Shown: positions 17,122 to 24,998 of the stretch, one piece after another
How positions within the stretch are numbered: position 1 is the first letter of the stretch
How the letters are laid out: each line of letters starts with the position of its first letter
Assembly (NCBI GenBank): GCA_039819545.1
Contig: JBCBRS010000010.1
Location: forward strand, 1 to 64,000
DNA length: 64,000 nt
Source: CALLPQ01 sp039819545
GTDB lineage: Bacteria; Pseudomonadota; Alphaproteobacteria; Caulobacterales; Parvularculaceae
Reading direction: 5' to 3'
Program-made: the position numbers and the translations under genes
Notes under the pieces: model-generated
What the model was told of the DNA's origin: nothing
Databases searched by the model: none
The model's input: the letters and a program-made list of their open reading frames with translations, nothing else

Positions 17122-17682
17122 TTAGCGCCGTTTGGTCCGCTTCTTGGCGGCTTTTTTCTTGGCCGGTGCCTTTTTCTTGGCGGCTTTTTTCTTCGCTGGG
17201 GCTTTTTTCTTGGCCGGTGCCCGCTTTTTCGGTGCTGCAGCGGCCGCATCCATTTCGTCCAGCGCCTCAGCAAAGGACTCCAGCGCCTTCATAAACGCTG
17301 TCTGCTGCGTTTTTGGCAGAACCTTGAGCGTTTCGCCCTCGGCTTTCTCCACCTTTGGCAAGGCAGACGTCAGCATCCGCTTGCCGGCAGCCGTGATGGA
17401 CACGGAGTTTGCCCGCGCATCAGCTTTCGTCCGCTGACGCGACAGAAGGCCCTTTTTGATCATCCGTGCGATCATATCGGCGAGGGTTGACCGGTCGATA
17501 CCCGTGTGACGCACAAGATCGGTCTGGCTCAGACCTTCATTGTTTGCCACCGTGTGCAGGACTTCGAACTGACGCGGTGTGGGGCCGCCTGACCCGACGC
17601 TCTTTGAATACAGGTCGTGGGAATATTGCTGGGCACGGCGCAGCAAATGGCCGGGGGATTTTTTAAGTTGGAACTTTGCCAT
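17122..17682 (-). CDS. MarR family regulator with a lysine-rich histone H1-like tail
   Basis: 186 residues from the ATG at 17682. Residues ~30-135 are a MarR winged helix: PRQFEVLHTV, then LSQTDLVRHTGIDRSTLADM as the recognition helix, then the SITAAGKRML wing end. After a short D/A linker the last ~36 residues are almost only K, A and P in repeated AKKKAPAKKK units. Such tails bind DNA non-specifically in bacterial histone H1-like proteins. The combination suggests a chromatin-like or high-affinity regulator. No obvious target is adjacent; the 448 bp upstream (17683-18130) is empty of genes. Confidence 0.88.
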   Translation of the reverse strand: MAKFQLKKSPGHLLRRAQQYSHDLYSKSVGSGGPTPRQFEVLHTVANNEGLSQTDLVRHTGIDRSTLADMIARMIKKGLLSRQRTKADARANSVSITAAGKRMLTSALPKVEKAEGETLKVLPKTQQTAFMKALESFAEALDEMDAAAAAPKKRAPAKKKAPAKKKAAKKKAPAKKKAAKKRTKRR

Positions 17683-18130
17683 GAATGGTCTCCATTGGTC
17701 GGAAGTTTGGTCGCTTGGTCGCCGCTTCAAGATTGAAAATCCGGTGGGCGCAGAGTCTTATCGATCCTCTTTACCCGGTACGGAATATCTGTAAACGACA
17801 TTACCAAGGTTCGCGTCTATCGCTAGTCGGATGAATTGTCAAAACATCCGATACGGATCATAGGCCGGATAAGCCTTAAAAATTCGTTTTTATCGTCCGA
17901 TTGCCCCTTATTTTCCGCCGTACACGATAGAATATGGTAAGATCAGGGCAGCGCGGATGATCAGATCACGTTTTGTCAGTATTATGACACGCAATAGTGA
18001 GGTCGGCCATCAACGTGCCGCGTGATAACAGGAAATGCTCCCGGCAGGGATAAAGACGGCGTTTGGGGCCGCCGTGCCTCCCCCTCTTCTCCGCCGCGAG
18101 CAAACAGACAGCCCGTGAAAGGAACGCCCC
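17683..18130. other. Gene-free interval between the MarR and Nudix genes
   Basis: No reading frame with convincing codon use lies here. The part from about 17790 to 17990 is AT-rich and includes repeated CGGAT-type motifs (GTCGGATGAA, CATCCGATACGGATC, GCCGGATAAG). These could be regulator sites or promoters for the two divergent genes. I cannot assign a binding protein. Confidence 0.4.
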
Positions 18131-18679
18131 ATGACCCCCGCTAATGGCCCCGAGACCTTTGACCGTACGCCGCTTTTCCGGACACGGACTCCCGCTGGCG
18201 ATGACCGGGAGCGTCAGCAATGTGGCCATTGCGGCTTTATCGATTATCAAAACCCGAAAATCGTCACGGGCGTGGTGGCAACCTGGGAAGACAAGATCCT
18301 CCTGTGCAAACGCGCGATTGAGCCGCGCAAGGGCTATTGGACCCTGCCCGCCGGCTATATGGAACTGGGCGAAAGCGTGGAAGACGGTGCCGCGCGCGAG
18401 GCGTGGGAGGAGGCCCGGGCCAAGCTAACCATTGATCAAGTGCTGGCGATTTATTCGATCCCGCGCATCAGTCAGGTGCAAATCCTCTATCGCGCCCGGC
18501 TCACCACACCGCAGGTGAGTGCCGGGCCCGAAAGCGAGGCCGTGGCGCTCTATGACTGGGCCGATATCCCGTGGGCGGACCTTGCCTTCCCCACCGTCGG
18601 CTGGGCGCTTCGTCACTATGCGGAGACAAAAGATCAGGCGCAATTCGTGCCGTTCGGCAATCCGGCGGATGGGTTGTAG
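18131..18679 (+). CDS. Nudix hydrolase with N-terminal zinc-ribbon-like motif
   Basis: The 182-residue protein opens with a polar leader and CGHCGFIDYQNPK (~31-43), half of a zinc ribbon as in NADH pyrophosphatase-related Nudix enzymes. The Nudix box follows as GYMELGESVEDGAAREAWEE (~76-95), with the metal-binding REAWEE. It probably hydrolyses a nucleoside diphosphate derivative; the substrate is not predictable. Confidence 0.92.
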   Translation: MTPANGPETFDRTPLFRTRTPAGDDRERQQCGHCGFIDYQNPKIVTGVVATWEDKILLCKRAIEPRKGYWTLPAGYMELGESVEDGAAREAWEEARAKLTIDQVLAIYSIPRISQVQILYRARLTTPQVSAGPESEAVALYDWADIPWADLAFPTVGWALRHYAETKDQAQFVPFGNPADGL

Positions 18680-18915
18680 AGGCTTATGGCGTTGCGGTTG
18701 GGTGACGACCTGTGGTGGGTCGATACCTGGCGGCACCCGCAACCGCGCGCCGCCAGCTTGAGCAAGTGACACGCTCCGCCCCGTTGAACGAATTCGTTCA
18801 ACCGCTCGACACGACACAAACTATGAGTAAATTGGCAGTAGGTCTCTCAAATTAAACGCAGGGCCCTTGGGCAGCACGTCACCCACAAAACACTACTCAC
18901 CCCTGATCACTTGGC

Positions 18916-19605
18916 TCAGTCCCCTGATGTTTCCCCGCCCGGCATCTGGCTCGCATTTTTCATGATAAAGGGGAGTTGCGATCCGGTGAAAACCATCGTC
19001 AGGAGGGTAAAGCCGAAAATCTTCAGGTTCACCCAGGTGGCCTCCCCCGGGCAGGCGGCGGTGCCGGTTAAATCACACTCCCGGGTCAGATAGCGCCAGG
19101 CAATCTCATTGAGAACCGCCATAAAGACAAAGAACGCGCCATAGCGGAGGGTGAGCGTGCGCCAGGCTGTATCGGCCATCTGAAAGGCATCATCGAACAG
19201 GCTTTTCAGGAAGGTGCGCCCACTGAGCAAGCCGCCGAACAGCAGCGCTGCGAACAGGAGGTTCACCATGGTGGGCTTCATAAAGAAAAACGTCTTGTCT
19301 TTCAGGATCAGGGTCAGCGAGCCAAAGACCCCGATGATCACGCCGCTGATCAACAACATCGGCGCAATCCGGCGTTCTTTATACACACTATAGGCAAACG
19401 CCACGGCAAAGGCGGGCATAAACAGCCCGATGGCGAGATACATCTGCCCGCCCTCTTCGATGGTCCAGTTCTGACCGATCAAATTACCCAAGATCGGCGC
19501 GATGGTGCCGCCAAAAAAATAGGCGATCATAAAGACGGCCAGCGGGCCAAAATCGACCCAGGCTTTGGCGCTGCCTTTCAGGCGGGGGGCGTGTGCATCG
19601 GCCAT
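18916..19605 (-). CDS. yciB: Inner-membrane septation protein YciB/IspZ
   Basis: 229 residues from the ATG at 19605. Six or so transmembrane helices show the family pattern: DFGPLAVFMIAYFFGG, SLTLILKDKTFFFMKPT and LNEIAWR are diagnostic. YciB acts in envelope integrity and septation. It starts 16 bp after ftsY on the same strand, as part of the mtaB-ftsY-yciB operon common in Alphaproteobacteria. Confidence 0.93.
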   Translation of the reverse strand: MADAHAPRLKGSAKAWVDFGPLAVFMIAYFFGGTIAPILGNLIGQNWTIEEGGQMYLAIGLFMPAFAVAFAYSVYKERRIAPMLLISGVIIGVFGSLTLILKDKTFFFMKPTMVNLLFAALLFGGLLSGRTFLKSLFDDAFQMADTAWRTLTLRYGAFFVFMAVLNEIAWRYLTRECDLTGTAACPGEATWVNLKIFGFTLLTMVFTGSQLPFIMKNASQMPGGETSGD

Positions 19606-19621
19606 TCGTGGGTCCTCCGGT

Positions 19622-20884
19622 TCAGGCGATATCGGCAAGGGCGCGGGCAAAATTGTCGGCGTCAAAAGCTTGCAGGTCGTCAACACTCTCCCCGACGCCG
19701 ACAAAATGGACGGGTAGGGAGAATTTATCGGCGAGCGCCACGAGGACCCCGCCGCGCGCGGTGCCGTCGAGTTTCGTCATGACAAGACCGGTGACGCCCG
19801 CCGTTTCCTTAAACACATCCACTTGCGACACGGCATTCTGGCCCACGGTGGCGTCAAGCACCAGAACAGTATCGTGGGGCGCGGTGTCATCAAGCTTGCG
19901 AATGACCCGCACCACCTTGGCCAGTTCATCCATCAATTCGCGTTTATTCTGTAAGCGGCCCGCCGTATCGATCATCAGTACATCAATATTCTGTGCCCGC
20001 GCCGCCTCCACCGCGTCATAGGCAAGGCCAGCGGCATCAGCGCCCACCGTTTTCGCGATGACCGGGGTATCGGTGCGTTCGCCCCAGACTGTGAGCTGTT
20101 CAATTGCCGCCGCGCGGAAGGTATCGCCAGCGGCCAGCATCACCGATTTGCCTTCGGCTTTGAACTTGGCGGCAAGTTTGCCGATGGTCGTGGTCTTGCC
20201 CGCACCATTAACCCCCGTCATCACAATGACGTGGGGACGGTTGGCGGCATCCACGGTCAAAGGGCGGGCGAGCGGACGCAAGGTTTCCGCCACATCGTCG
20301 GCGAGCGCGCGGCGCACGTCTTCGTCGGTGACTTCCTTGTCGAATTTTTCCTTGGCAAGCGCAGTCGTCAGCCGCGTTGCCGCGGGCAAGCCAAGGTCGG
20401 CGCTGATCAGGAGGCTTTCCAATTCCTCCAGCATGTCATCGTCGAGCTTTTTCTTGGTGAAGATTGCCGTAACACCCTCGGTCAAACGGCCCGAGGTTTT
20501 GGAGAGGCCCTGTTTCAGGCGGGAGAAAAAGCCGATCTTTTTTGGTGGTTGGTCAGCCGCATCGGTGGGGGGCACCTCGGCTGGTTGTTCATCAGCTCGT
20601 TTTTCGGCCAGCGTGTCGGTGTGCGCGTCAAGCACGGGCTCTTTGACCTGAGGCGATGGAGGCAGTGGCACCGGATCGTCCGTGGGCCCCTTAGTTTCCG
20701 GTAAAGACGGTGTATCGGTCTCGCCCGTCTCATCAGTGATCATGTCTTTCGCCCGCGCCTCCTCGGCGGGGGCATCGTCCACAACGCTGGGCTCATCCAG
20801 ACCGGGGCTGTCGCCCTCCGGGTCCTGGGTCTCTTCATTGTCCCTCTTGCGAGAGAAGAGCCCGGATAAAAAGCCCTTTGCCAT
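19622..20884 (-). CDS. ftsY: Signal recognition particle receptor FtsY
   Basis: FtsY docks SRP-bound ribosomes at the inner membrane. 420 residues from the ATG at 20884. An acidic, D/E/P-rich A domain (~1-120) precedes the N domain and the SRP GTPase domain, with GVNGAGKTTTIGKLA (P-loop), DTAGRLQNK and TKLDGTARGG. Length and order are typical. An upstream in-frame start at 20971 lies in the mtaB end and is not needed. Confidence 0.96.
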   Translation of the reverse strand: MAKGFLSGLFSRKRDNEETQDPEGDSPGLDEPSVVDDAPAEEARAKDMITDETGETDTPSLPETKGPTDDPVPLPPSPQVKEPVLDAHTDTLAEKRADEQPAEVPPTDAADQPPKKIGFFSRLKQGLSKTSGRLTEGVTAIFTKKKLDDDMLEELESLLISADLGLPAATRLTTALAKEKFDKEVTDEDVRRALADDVAETLRPLARPLTVDAANRPHVIVMTGVNGAGKTTTIGKLAAKFKAEGKSVMLAAGDTFRAAAIEQLTVWGERTDTPVIAKTVGADAAGLAYDAVEAARAQNIDVLMIDTAGRLQNKRELMDELAKVVRVIRKLDDTAPHDTVLVLDATVGQNAVSQVDVFKETAGVTGLVMTKLDGTARGGVLVALADKFSLPVHFVGVGESVDDLQAFDADNFARALADIA

Positions 20885-20915
20885 GGTCGGTGTCCTTCGT
20901 GGTGCGGGAAAAGCC

Positions 20916-22313
20916 TTACGCGTTTTCCTGCGCTTGGGTAAGCGCCCGGGCGGTAACAAGATCACCCTCACGCGGCCCCACCACTAAACGCGCCAGCATG
21001 CCCGGTGTCAGGGCCACCCGCGGTCCGTCGTCATCGCGCCCTTCGGGCAATTTGACGGTGGCGAAACAGCCCAGCCGTGCGCGGTTACCGCTTTCCACGA
21101 TGGCGATCTGGTCACTGCCCTCCAGACCGTCAAGGAAACGATGGGTGGCGGCAGTGGCGACGCGCCGTAACCGCGCCGCGCGATCCTTGATCACCGCGCC
21201 GTTCACCTGCGGCATGCGCGCCGCCGGGGTACCCGCGCGGGCGGAATAGGGAAACACATGCACAAAATTCAGCCCCGCCTCCTCAATCAGCCGGACAGAA
21301 TTTTCGAACATCGCCTCAGTCTCGGTGGGAAAGCCGGCAATAATATCCGCGCCAAACGCCATATCGGGCCGGACCGCGCGGACCCGGTGGCAAATCTCAA
21401 TGGCCTGCGCGCGATTGTGACGACGCTTCATCCGCTTCAGGATCATATCATCACCTGATTGCACTGATAGATGCAGGTAAGGCGCTATGCGGGTGTCCCC
21501 GGTAATTCGGTCAAACAGCGCCTCATCAATCTCTGCCCCATCGATAGACGAAAGACGCAGGCGGAATAAATCCGGTACGTGAGTTAAAATGGCACTGACC
21601 AACGTACCGAGATTAGGTTGCCCGGCAAGGTCCGGCCCGTAAGAGGTGATATCCACCCCGGTGAGAACCAGCTCTTTATGCCCCGCGGCGACAAGACGGC
21701 CAGCCTGTTCGACCACGTGGTCCACAGGCACCGAGCGCGCATTGCCACGGCCATAGGGAATGACACAGAACGTACACCGATGATCACAGCCATTTTGCAC
21801 CTGAAGATAAGCGCGCGCCCGGTCGCCATAGCCATCAATCAGGTGCGGCGCGCTTTCCCGCACGGCCATGATGTCATTGACAAGGACGGCGGGCCTTGCG
21901 CGTTCAGCCGGTGTCGCACTCGGCTGCGTGCCCAGTTTCGCGGCCAGATTTCGCCAGCCCTCAGGGGTCAGCTTTTCCTGATTACCCAGAATGCCATCAA
22001 CCTCCGGCATCTGCGCAAACTGCTCGGGATCAATTTGCGCGGCACAACCCGTGACAATCACCTTTGCCTCCGGGCTCTCCCGCCGGGCCCGGCGCACCGC
22101 CGCGCGCGCATCGCGCACCGCATTATTGGTTACCGCACAGGTATTGATCACCACCGCGTCGCCCAGCCCCGCCTCAGCCCCCAATTGCCCCATGGCCTCG
22201 GACTCATAGCCGTTAAGCCGGCACCCATGGGTGACCATCCGGGGGTGTGCCCGCGTGGTCCCATCCCCACGATGTCGATCTGAAGAAGACGATGTGCCGC
22301 TGGTTTCGGTCAT
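20916..22313 (-). CDS. mtaB: tRNA (t6A37) methylthiotransferase MtaB
   Basis: A radical-SAM enzyme that converts t6A37 to ms2t6A37 in tRNA. The 465-residue protein has an N-terminal UPF0004/MTTase domain with three cluster cysteines (THGCRLNGYE, NTCAVTN and GCAAQ), the radical-SAM CDHRCTFCVIPYGRG, and a C-terminal TRAM-like domain with many basic residues. It lies 31 bp upstream of ftsY on the same strand. Confidence 0.93.
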   Translation of the reverse strand: MTETSGTSSSSDRHRGDGTTRAHPRMVTHGCRLNGYESEAMGQLGAEAGLGDAVVINTCAVTNNAVRDARAAVRRARRESPEAKVIVTGCAAQIDPEQFAQMPEVDGILGNQEKLTPEGWRNLAAKLGTQPSATPAERARPAVLVNDIMAVRESAPHLIDGYGDRARAYLQVQNGCDHRCTFCVIPYGRGNARSVPVDHVVEQAGRLVAAGHKELVLTGVDITSYGPDLAGQPNLGTLVSAILTHVPDLFRLRLSSIDGAEIDEALFDRITGDTRIAPYLHLSVQSGDDMILKRMKRRHNRAQAIEICHRVRAVRPDMAFGADIIAGFPTETEAMFENSVRLIEEAGLNFVHVFPYSARAGTPAARMPQVNGAVIKDRAARLRRVATAATHRFLDGLEGSDQIAIVESGNRARLGCFATVKLPEGRDDDGPRVALTPGMLARLVVGPREGDLVTARALTQAQENA

Positions 22314-22439
22314 GGGACGGTATGTAGGCGCTCTAACCCCGCTTGTCGAAGGGGTCGTAAGTCCCCCTCGCCGCAGGCGTCACCGGCTCCCTCGGGCTTT
22401 TCGTTTCGATGCATACGTGACGACCGTTGACTTTGGCTG

Positions 22440-22829
22440 TCACATATCCCGTTGATCCGTATCCAACGCATATTTTTTCAGCGTCTCCAGCGGCACAACC
22501 GTGAGGGCTTCTTCGTGGGTTGCCTTCAGATAGATCGGCGGGGCGGCGCCATCGTCAAGGGCCTGCTTCCAACGGGTCAGGCACACGCACCATTTATCCC
22601 CAGGGGTCAGGCCAGCAAAGCCAAACTCCGGGCGCGGCGTAACAAGATCGTTCCCAGCCCTTTGTTGATGGGTAAGGAATTCCTCGGTCATCTCTGCACA
22701 GACAAGGTGCATGCCGCGATCATGGCCGTCGGTGTTACAGCACCCATCGCGGAACCAACCGGTTACAGGATCGAGCGAGCAAACCGCCAGCGGCTCCCCC
22801 AGGACATTACAGGCAGCAACAGGTTTCAT
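22440..22829 (-). CDS. DUF2237 family protein
   Basis: 129 residues beginning MKPVAACNVLGEPLAVCSLD, with GWFRDGCCNTDGHDRGMHLV, FLTHQQRAGNDLVTPRPEFG and GDKWCVCLTRW. These are the fixed cysteine- and tryptophan-rich blocks of the DUF2237 family. Function is unknown; the conserved cysteines suggest metal binding. Its start overlaps the acyl-CoA dehydrogenase stop (TGATG), so the two are coupled. Confidence 0.88.
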   Translation of the reverse strand: MKPVAACNVLGEPLAVCSLDPVTGWFRDGCCNTDGHDRGMHLVCAEMTEEFLTHQQRAGNDLVTPRPEFGFAGLTPGDKWCVCLTRWKQALDDGAAPPIYLKATHEEALTVVPLETLKKYALDTDQRDM

Positions 22830-24619
22830 CAGCCGGCCAACAAACTGGCGTCGAGTTTCTCAACAGACGCAGCACCGCCGAGAACTGTTGCCGTCAGGCC
22901 CACCGCTTCGGCGAGGAATTGATCCGCATACACCTTGAGGAGAACCTGTTTCGACTTCACCAGTGCCTCATCGGCGCCCTCTGCCATCAGTCCCCGCACG
23001 CCCAGGGCAAGCACGTGCGCGCCCAGCACATTACCCACCTGTTTCAGATAAGGCGTCGCGCCTGCCAGCGGATCTTCCGCATTGTCCTTAGCGCGTTTCA
23101 AAATCCAGTCGGTGGAAAATTCCAGCGCCTGCAACGCATTATTGAATTTGGTGGCCACGTTCTGCAGCATCGGTTGGTCGACCATGGCGTTAACCTCACC
23201 CGCATTGGCCCGCATCTCGGCGATTAACGCGCGCATGGCCGCGCCGCCATCCCCTTGGAGTTTGCGACCCACAAGGTCCATCGCCTGAATACCGTTGGTG
23301 CCCTCATAAATGGCCGCAATCCGGGCATCGCGCATAAATTGCGCGGCGCCCGCTTCTTCCACATAGCCCATGCCGCCATGGATTTGCACGCCCATGGACG
23401 TAACCTCATTGGCGCGGTCGGTGGACCAGGCCTTGGCAATCGGCGTCAGCAGTGCCTCGCGCGCTTTCATGGCCTGGCGCGTGTCATCGTCTTTTGCCAT
23501 TTTCGAAAGATCGAACGCCACGGCGTTGGCGTAGCAAATCCCGCGCGAAGCCTCGACCATGGCCTTCATCAGATAGAGCGTACGCCGAACATCCGGGTGC
23601 TCATAAATCGGGATCATATCGCCGTCCCGCACCCCGGGCGCGCGGCCCTGTTTGCGATCCTGAGCATAGGCAAGCGCATGTTGAAAGGCCCGTTCGGCAA
23701 CGCCAACACCTTGCGCCCCCACGTCTAAACGCGCGGAGTTCATCATCACGAACATATTGCGCAGGCCTTTGTTCTCCTCGCCGAGCAAGGTGCCATAGCA
23801 TTCACCGCGCTCGCCATAGGCCATGACGGCGGTGGGGCTGCCATGCAGGCCCATTTTGTGTTCCAGACCAACGCAATCCACATCATTGCGCTCGCCCAGA
23901 CTGCCATCCTCGTTCACATGGAATTTTGGGACGATAAACATGGAGATGCCGCCCGTGCCTTCCGGTGCGTCGGGTAACCGCGCCAGCACGAGGTGAACGA
24001 CATTATCAGCCAGGTCATGATCGCCATAGGTGATATAAATCTTCTGCCCACTGATCTTATAACGGCCATCGCCAACCGGCTCAGCCTTGGTTCGAACGCC
24101 GGAAAGATCGGACCCGGCCTGGGGCTCGGTGAGGTTCATGGTGCCGGTCCACTCGCCGGTGACGAGCTTTGCCAGATAGGTTTCTTTTTGCGTATCGGTG
24201 CCCGCATGGAGAATTGTTTTGACCGCCCCGGTGGTCAGCGTTGTACCAATGGCAAATGACATGCACCCCGCATTCATGGCATCGACCAGCGCCACCGACA
24301 GGGTTGAGGGCAGGTTCTGACCGCCTGCGCTTTCGGGAAAAGACAAGCCGCCCCAGCCGCCTTCCACATATTGGTCATAGGCTTCCTTAAACCCGGGCGT
24401 GGTCCGCACCACACCATTTTCGAGGGTCGCGCCCTTCTGGTCGCTGTCCCAGTTGAGCGGCGCCAGCACATTATCGGTATATTTGGCCATTTCACCGAGA
24501 ATGGCGTCGACCAGTTCATCGGACAGGTCTTCATAAGCGCCCGTTTTCGCGAGGCGGTCAAAGCCAGCCATATGCTTCAGGGCAAAGCGCATATCACGCA
24601 CAGGCGTTGCAAAGGTCAT
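22829..24619 (-). CDS. Acyl-CoA dehydrogenase (long form with C-terminal extension)
   Basis: An FAD enzyme of the long, ~600-residue acyl-CoA dehydrogenase subgroup that includes FadE- and DmdC-like proteins. N-terminal helical domain, then TMNLTEPQAGSDLSGVRTKA (FAD/substrate site), GLHGSPTAVM, and QIHGGMGYVEE followed by IYEGTNGIQAMDLVGRK in the C-terminal domain. A further ~130-residue helical extension is typical. The start is ATG at 24619 or 24622, both after AAGGA. Substrate chain length cannot be told. Confidence 0.9.
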   Translation of the reverse strand: MTFATPVRDMRFALKHMAGFDRLAKTGAYEDLSDELVDAILGEMAKYTDNVLAPLNWDSDQKGATLENGVVRTTPGFKEAYDQYVEGGWGGLSFPESAGGQNLPSTLSVALVDAMNAGCMSFAIGTTLTTGAVKTILHAGTDTQKETYLAKLVTGEWTGTMNLTEPQAGSDLSGVRTKAEPVGDGRYKISGQKIYITYGDHDLADNVVHLVLARLPDAPEGTGGISMFIVPKFHVNEDGSLGERNDVDCVGLEHKMGLHGSPTAVMAYGERGECYGTLLGEENKGLRNMFVMMNSARLDVGAQGVGVAERAFQHALAYAQDRKQGRAPGVRDGDMIPIYEHPDVRRTLYLMKAMVEASRGICYANAVAFDLSKMAKDDDTRQAMKAREALLTPIAKAWSTDRANEVTSMGVQIHGGMGYVEEAGAAQFMRDARIAAIYEGTNGIQAMDLVGRKLQGDGGAAMRALIAEMRANAGEVNAMVDQPMLQNVATKFNNALQALEFSTDWILKRAKDNAEDPLAGATPYLKQVGNVLGAHVLALGVRGLMAEGADEALVKSKQVLLKVYADQFLAEAVGLTATVLGGAASVEKLDASLLAG

Positions 24620-24998
24620 CATCAATCCTTCCGAGGCAAAACTTAGCATGAAAACTACCCGTCTTGGCGCCCAGTGAATAGCGCAACTCGCAGTCTGCCA
24701 TTGGTATTAAGTGTCGCGTGCGCAGTACACGGTCTGCGAACATTGAGGCGTAAACGTCTAAACGAAAAATCGGTTTTGTCTGTCCAAACGGCTGTTTTTG
24801 AGAACCGGAGCGCAGCGACCATGCAGTATGTGAGTACCGGAAGCGCAGAAAATCGCGTTTGATAAACGAAATTTTTCTGCTGGGCTCTGAGACCGAATTA
24901 CAACACCCCGCGCCACTGACATGCCGCTGTCATCATACCGTTATTCAGGCGACACAACCGCGCTTTACGCAACGGTGGTTTTTCAAAAGGGGTTTGTC
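24620..24998. other. Divergent promoter region, acyl-CoA dehydrogenase / TonB receptor
   Basis: No convincing gene. A direct echo of short T-rich and CGCAG-containing segments is seen around 24745-24860, but no clear palindrome. I looked for a cobalamin or TPP riboswitch before the receptor and found none. The receptor's Shine-Dalgarno sequence, AAAAGGGG, lies at 24985-24992. Confidence 0.4.

Noticed and set aside
24620..24998. Riboswitch before the TonB receptor
   Set aside because: No cobalamin- or TPP-type consensus blocks found on reading.
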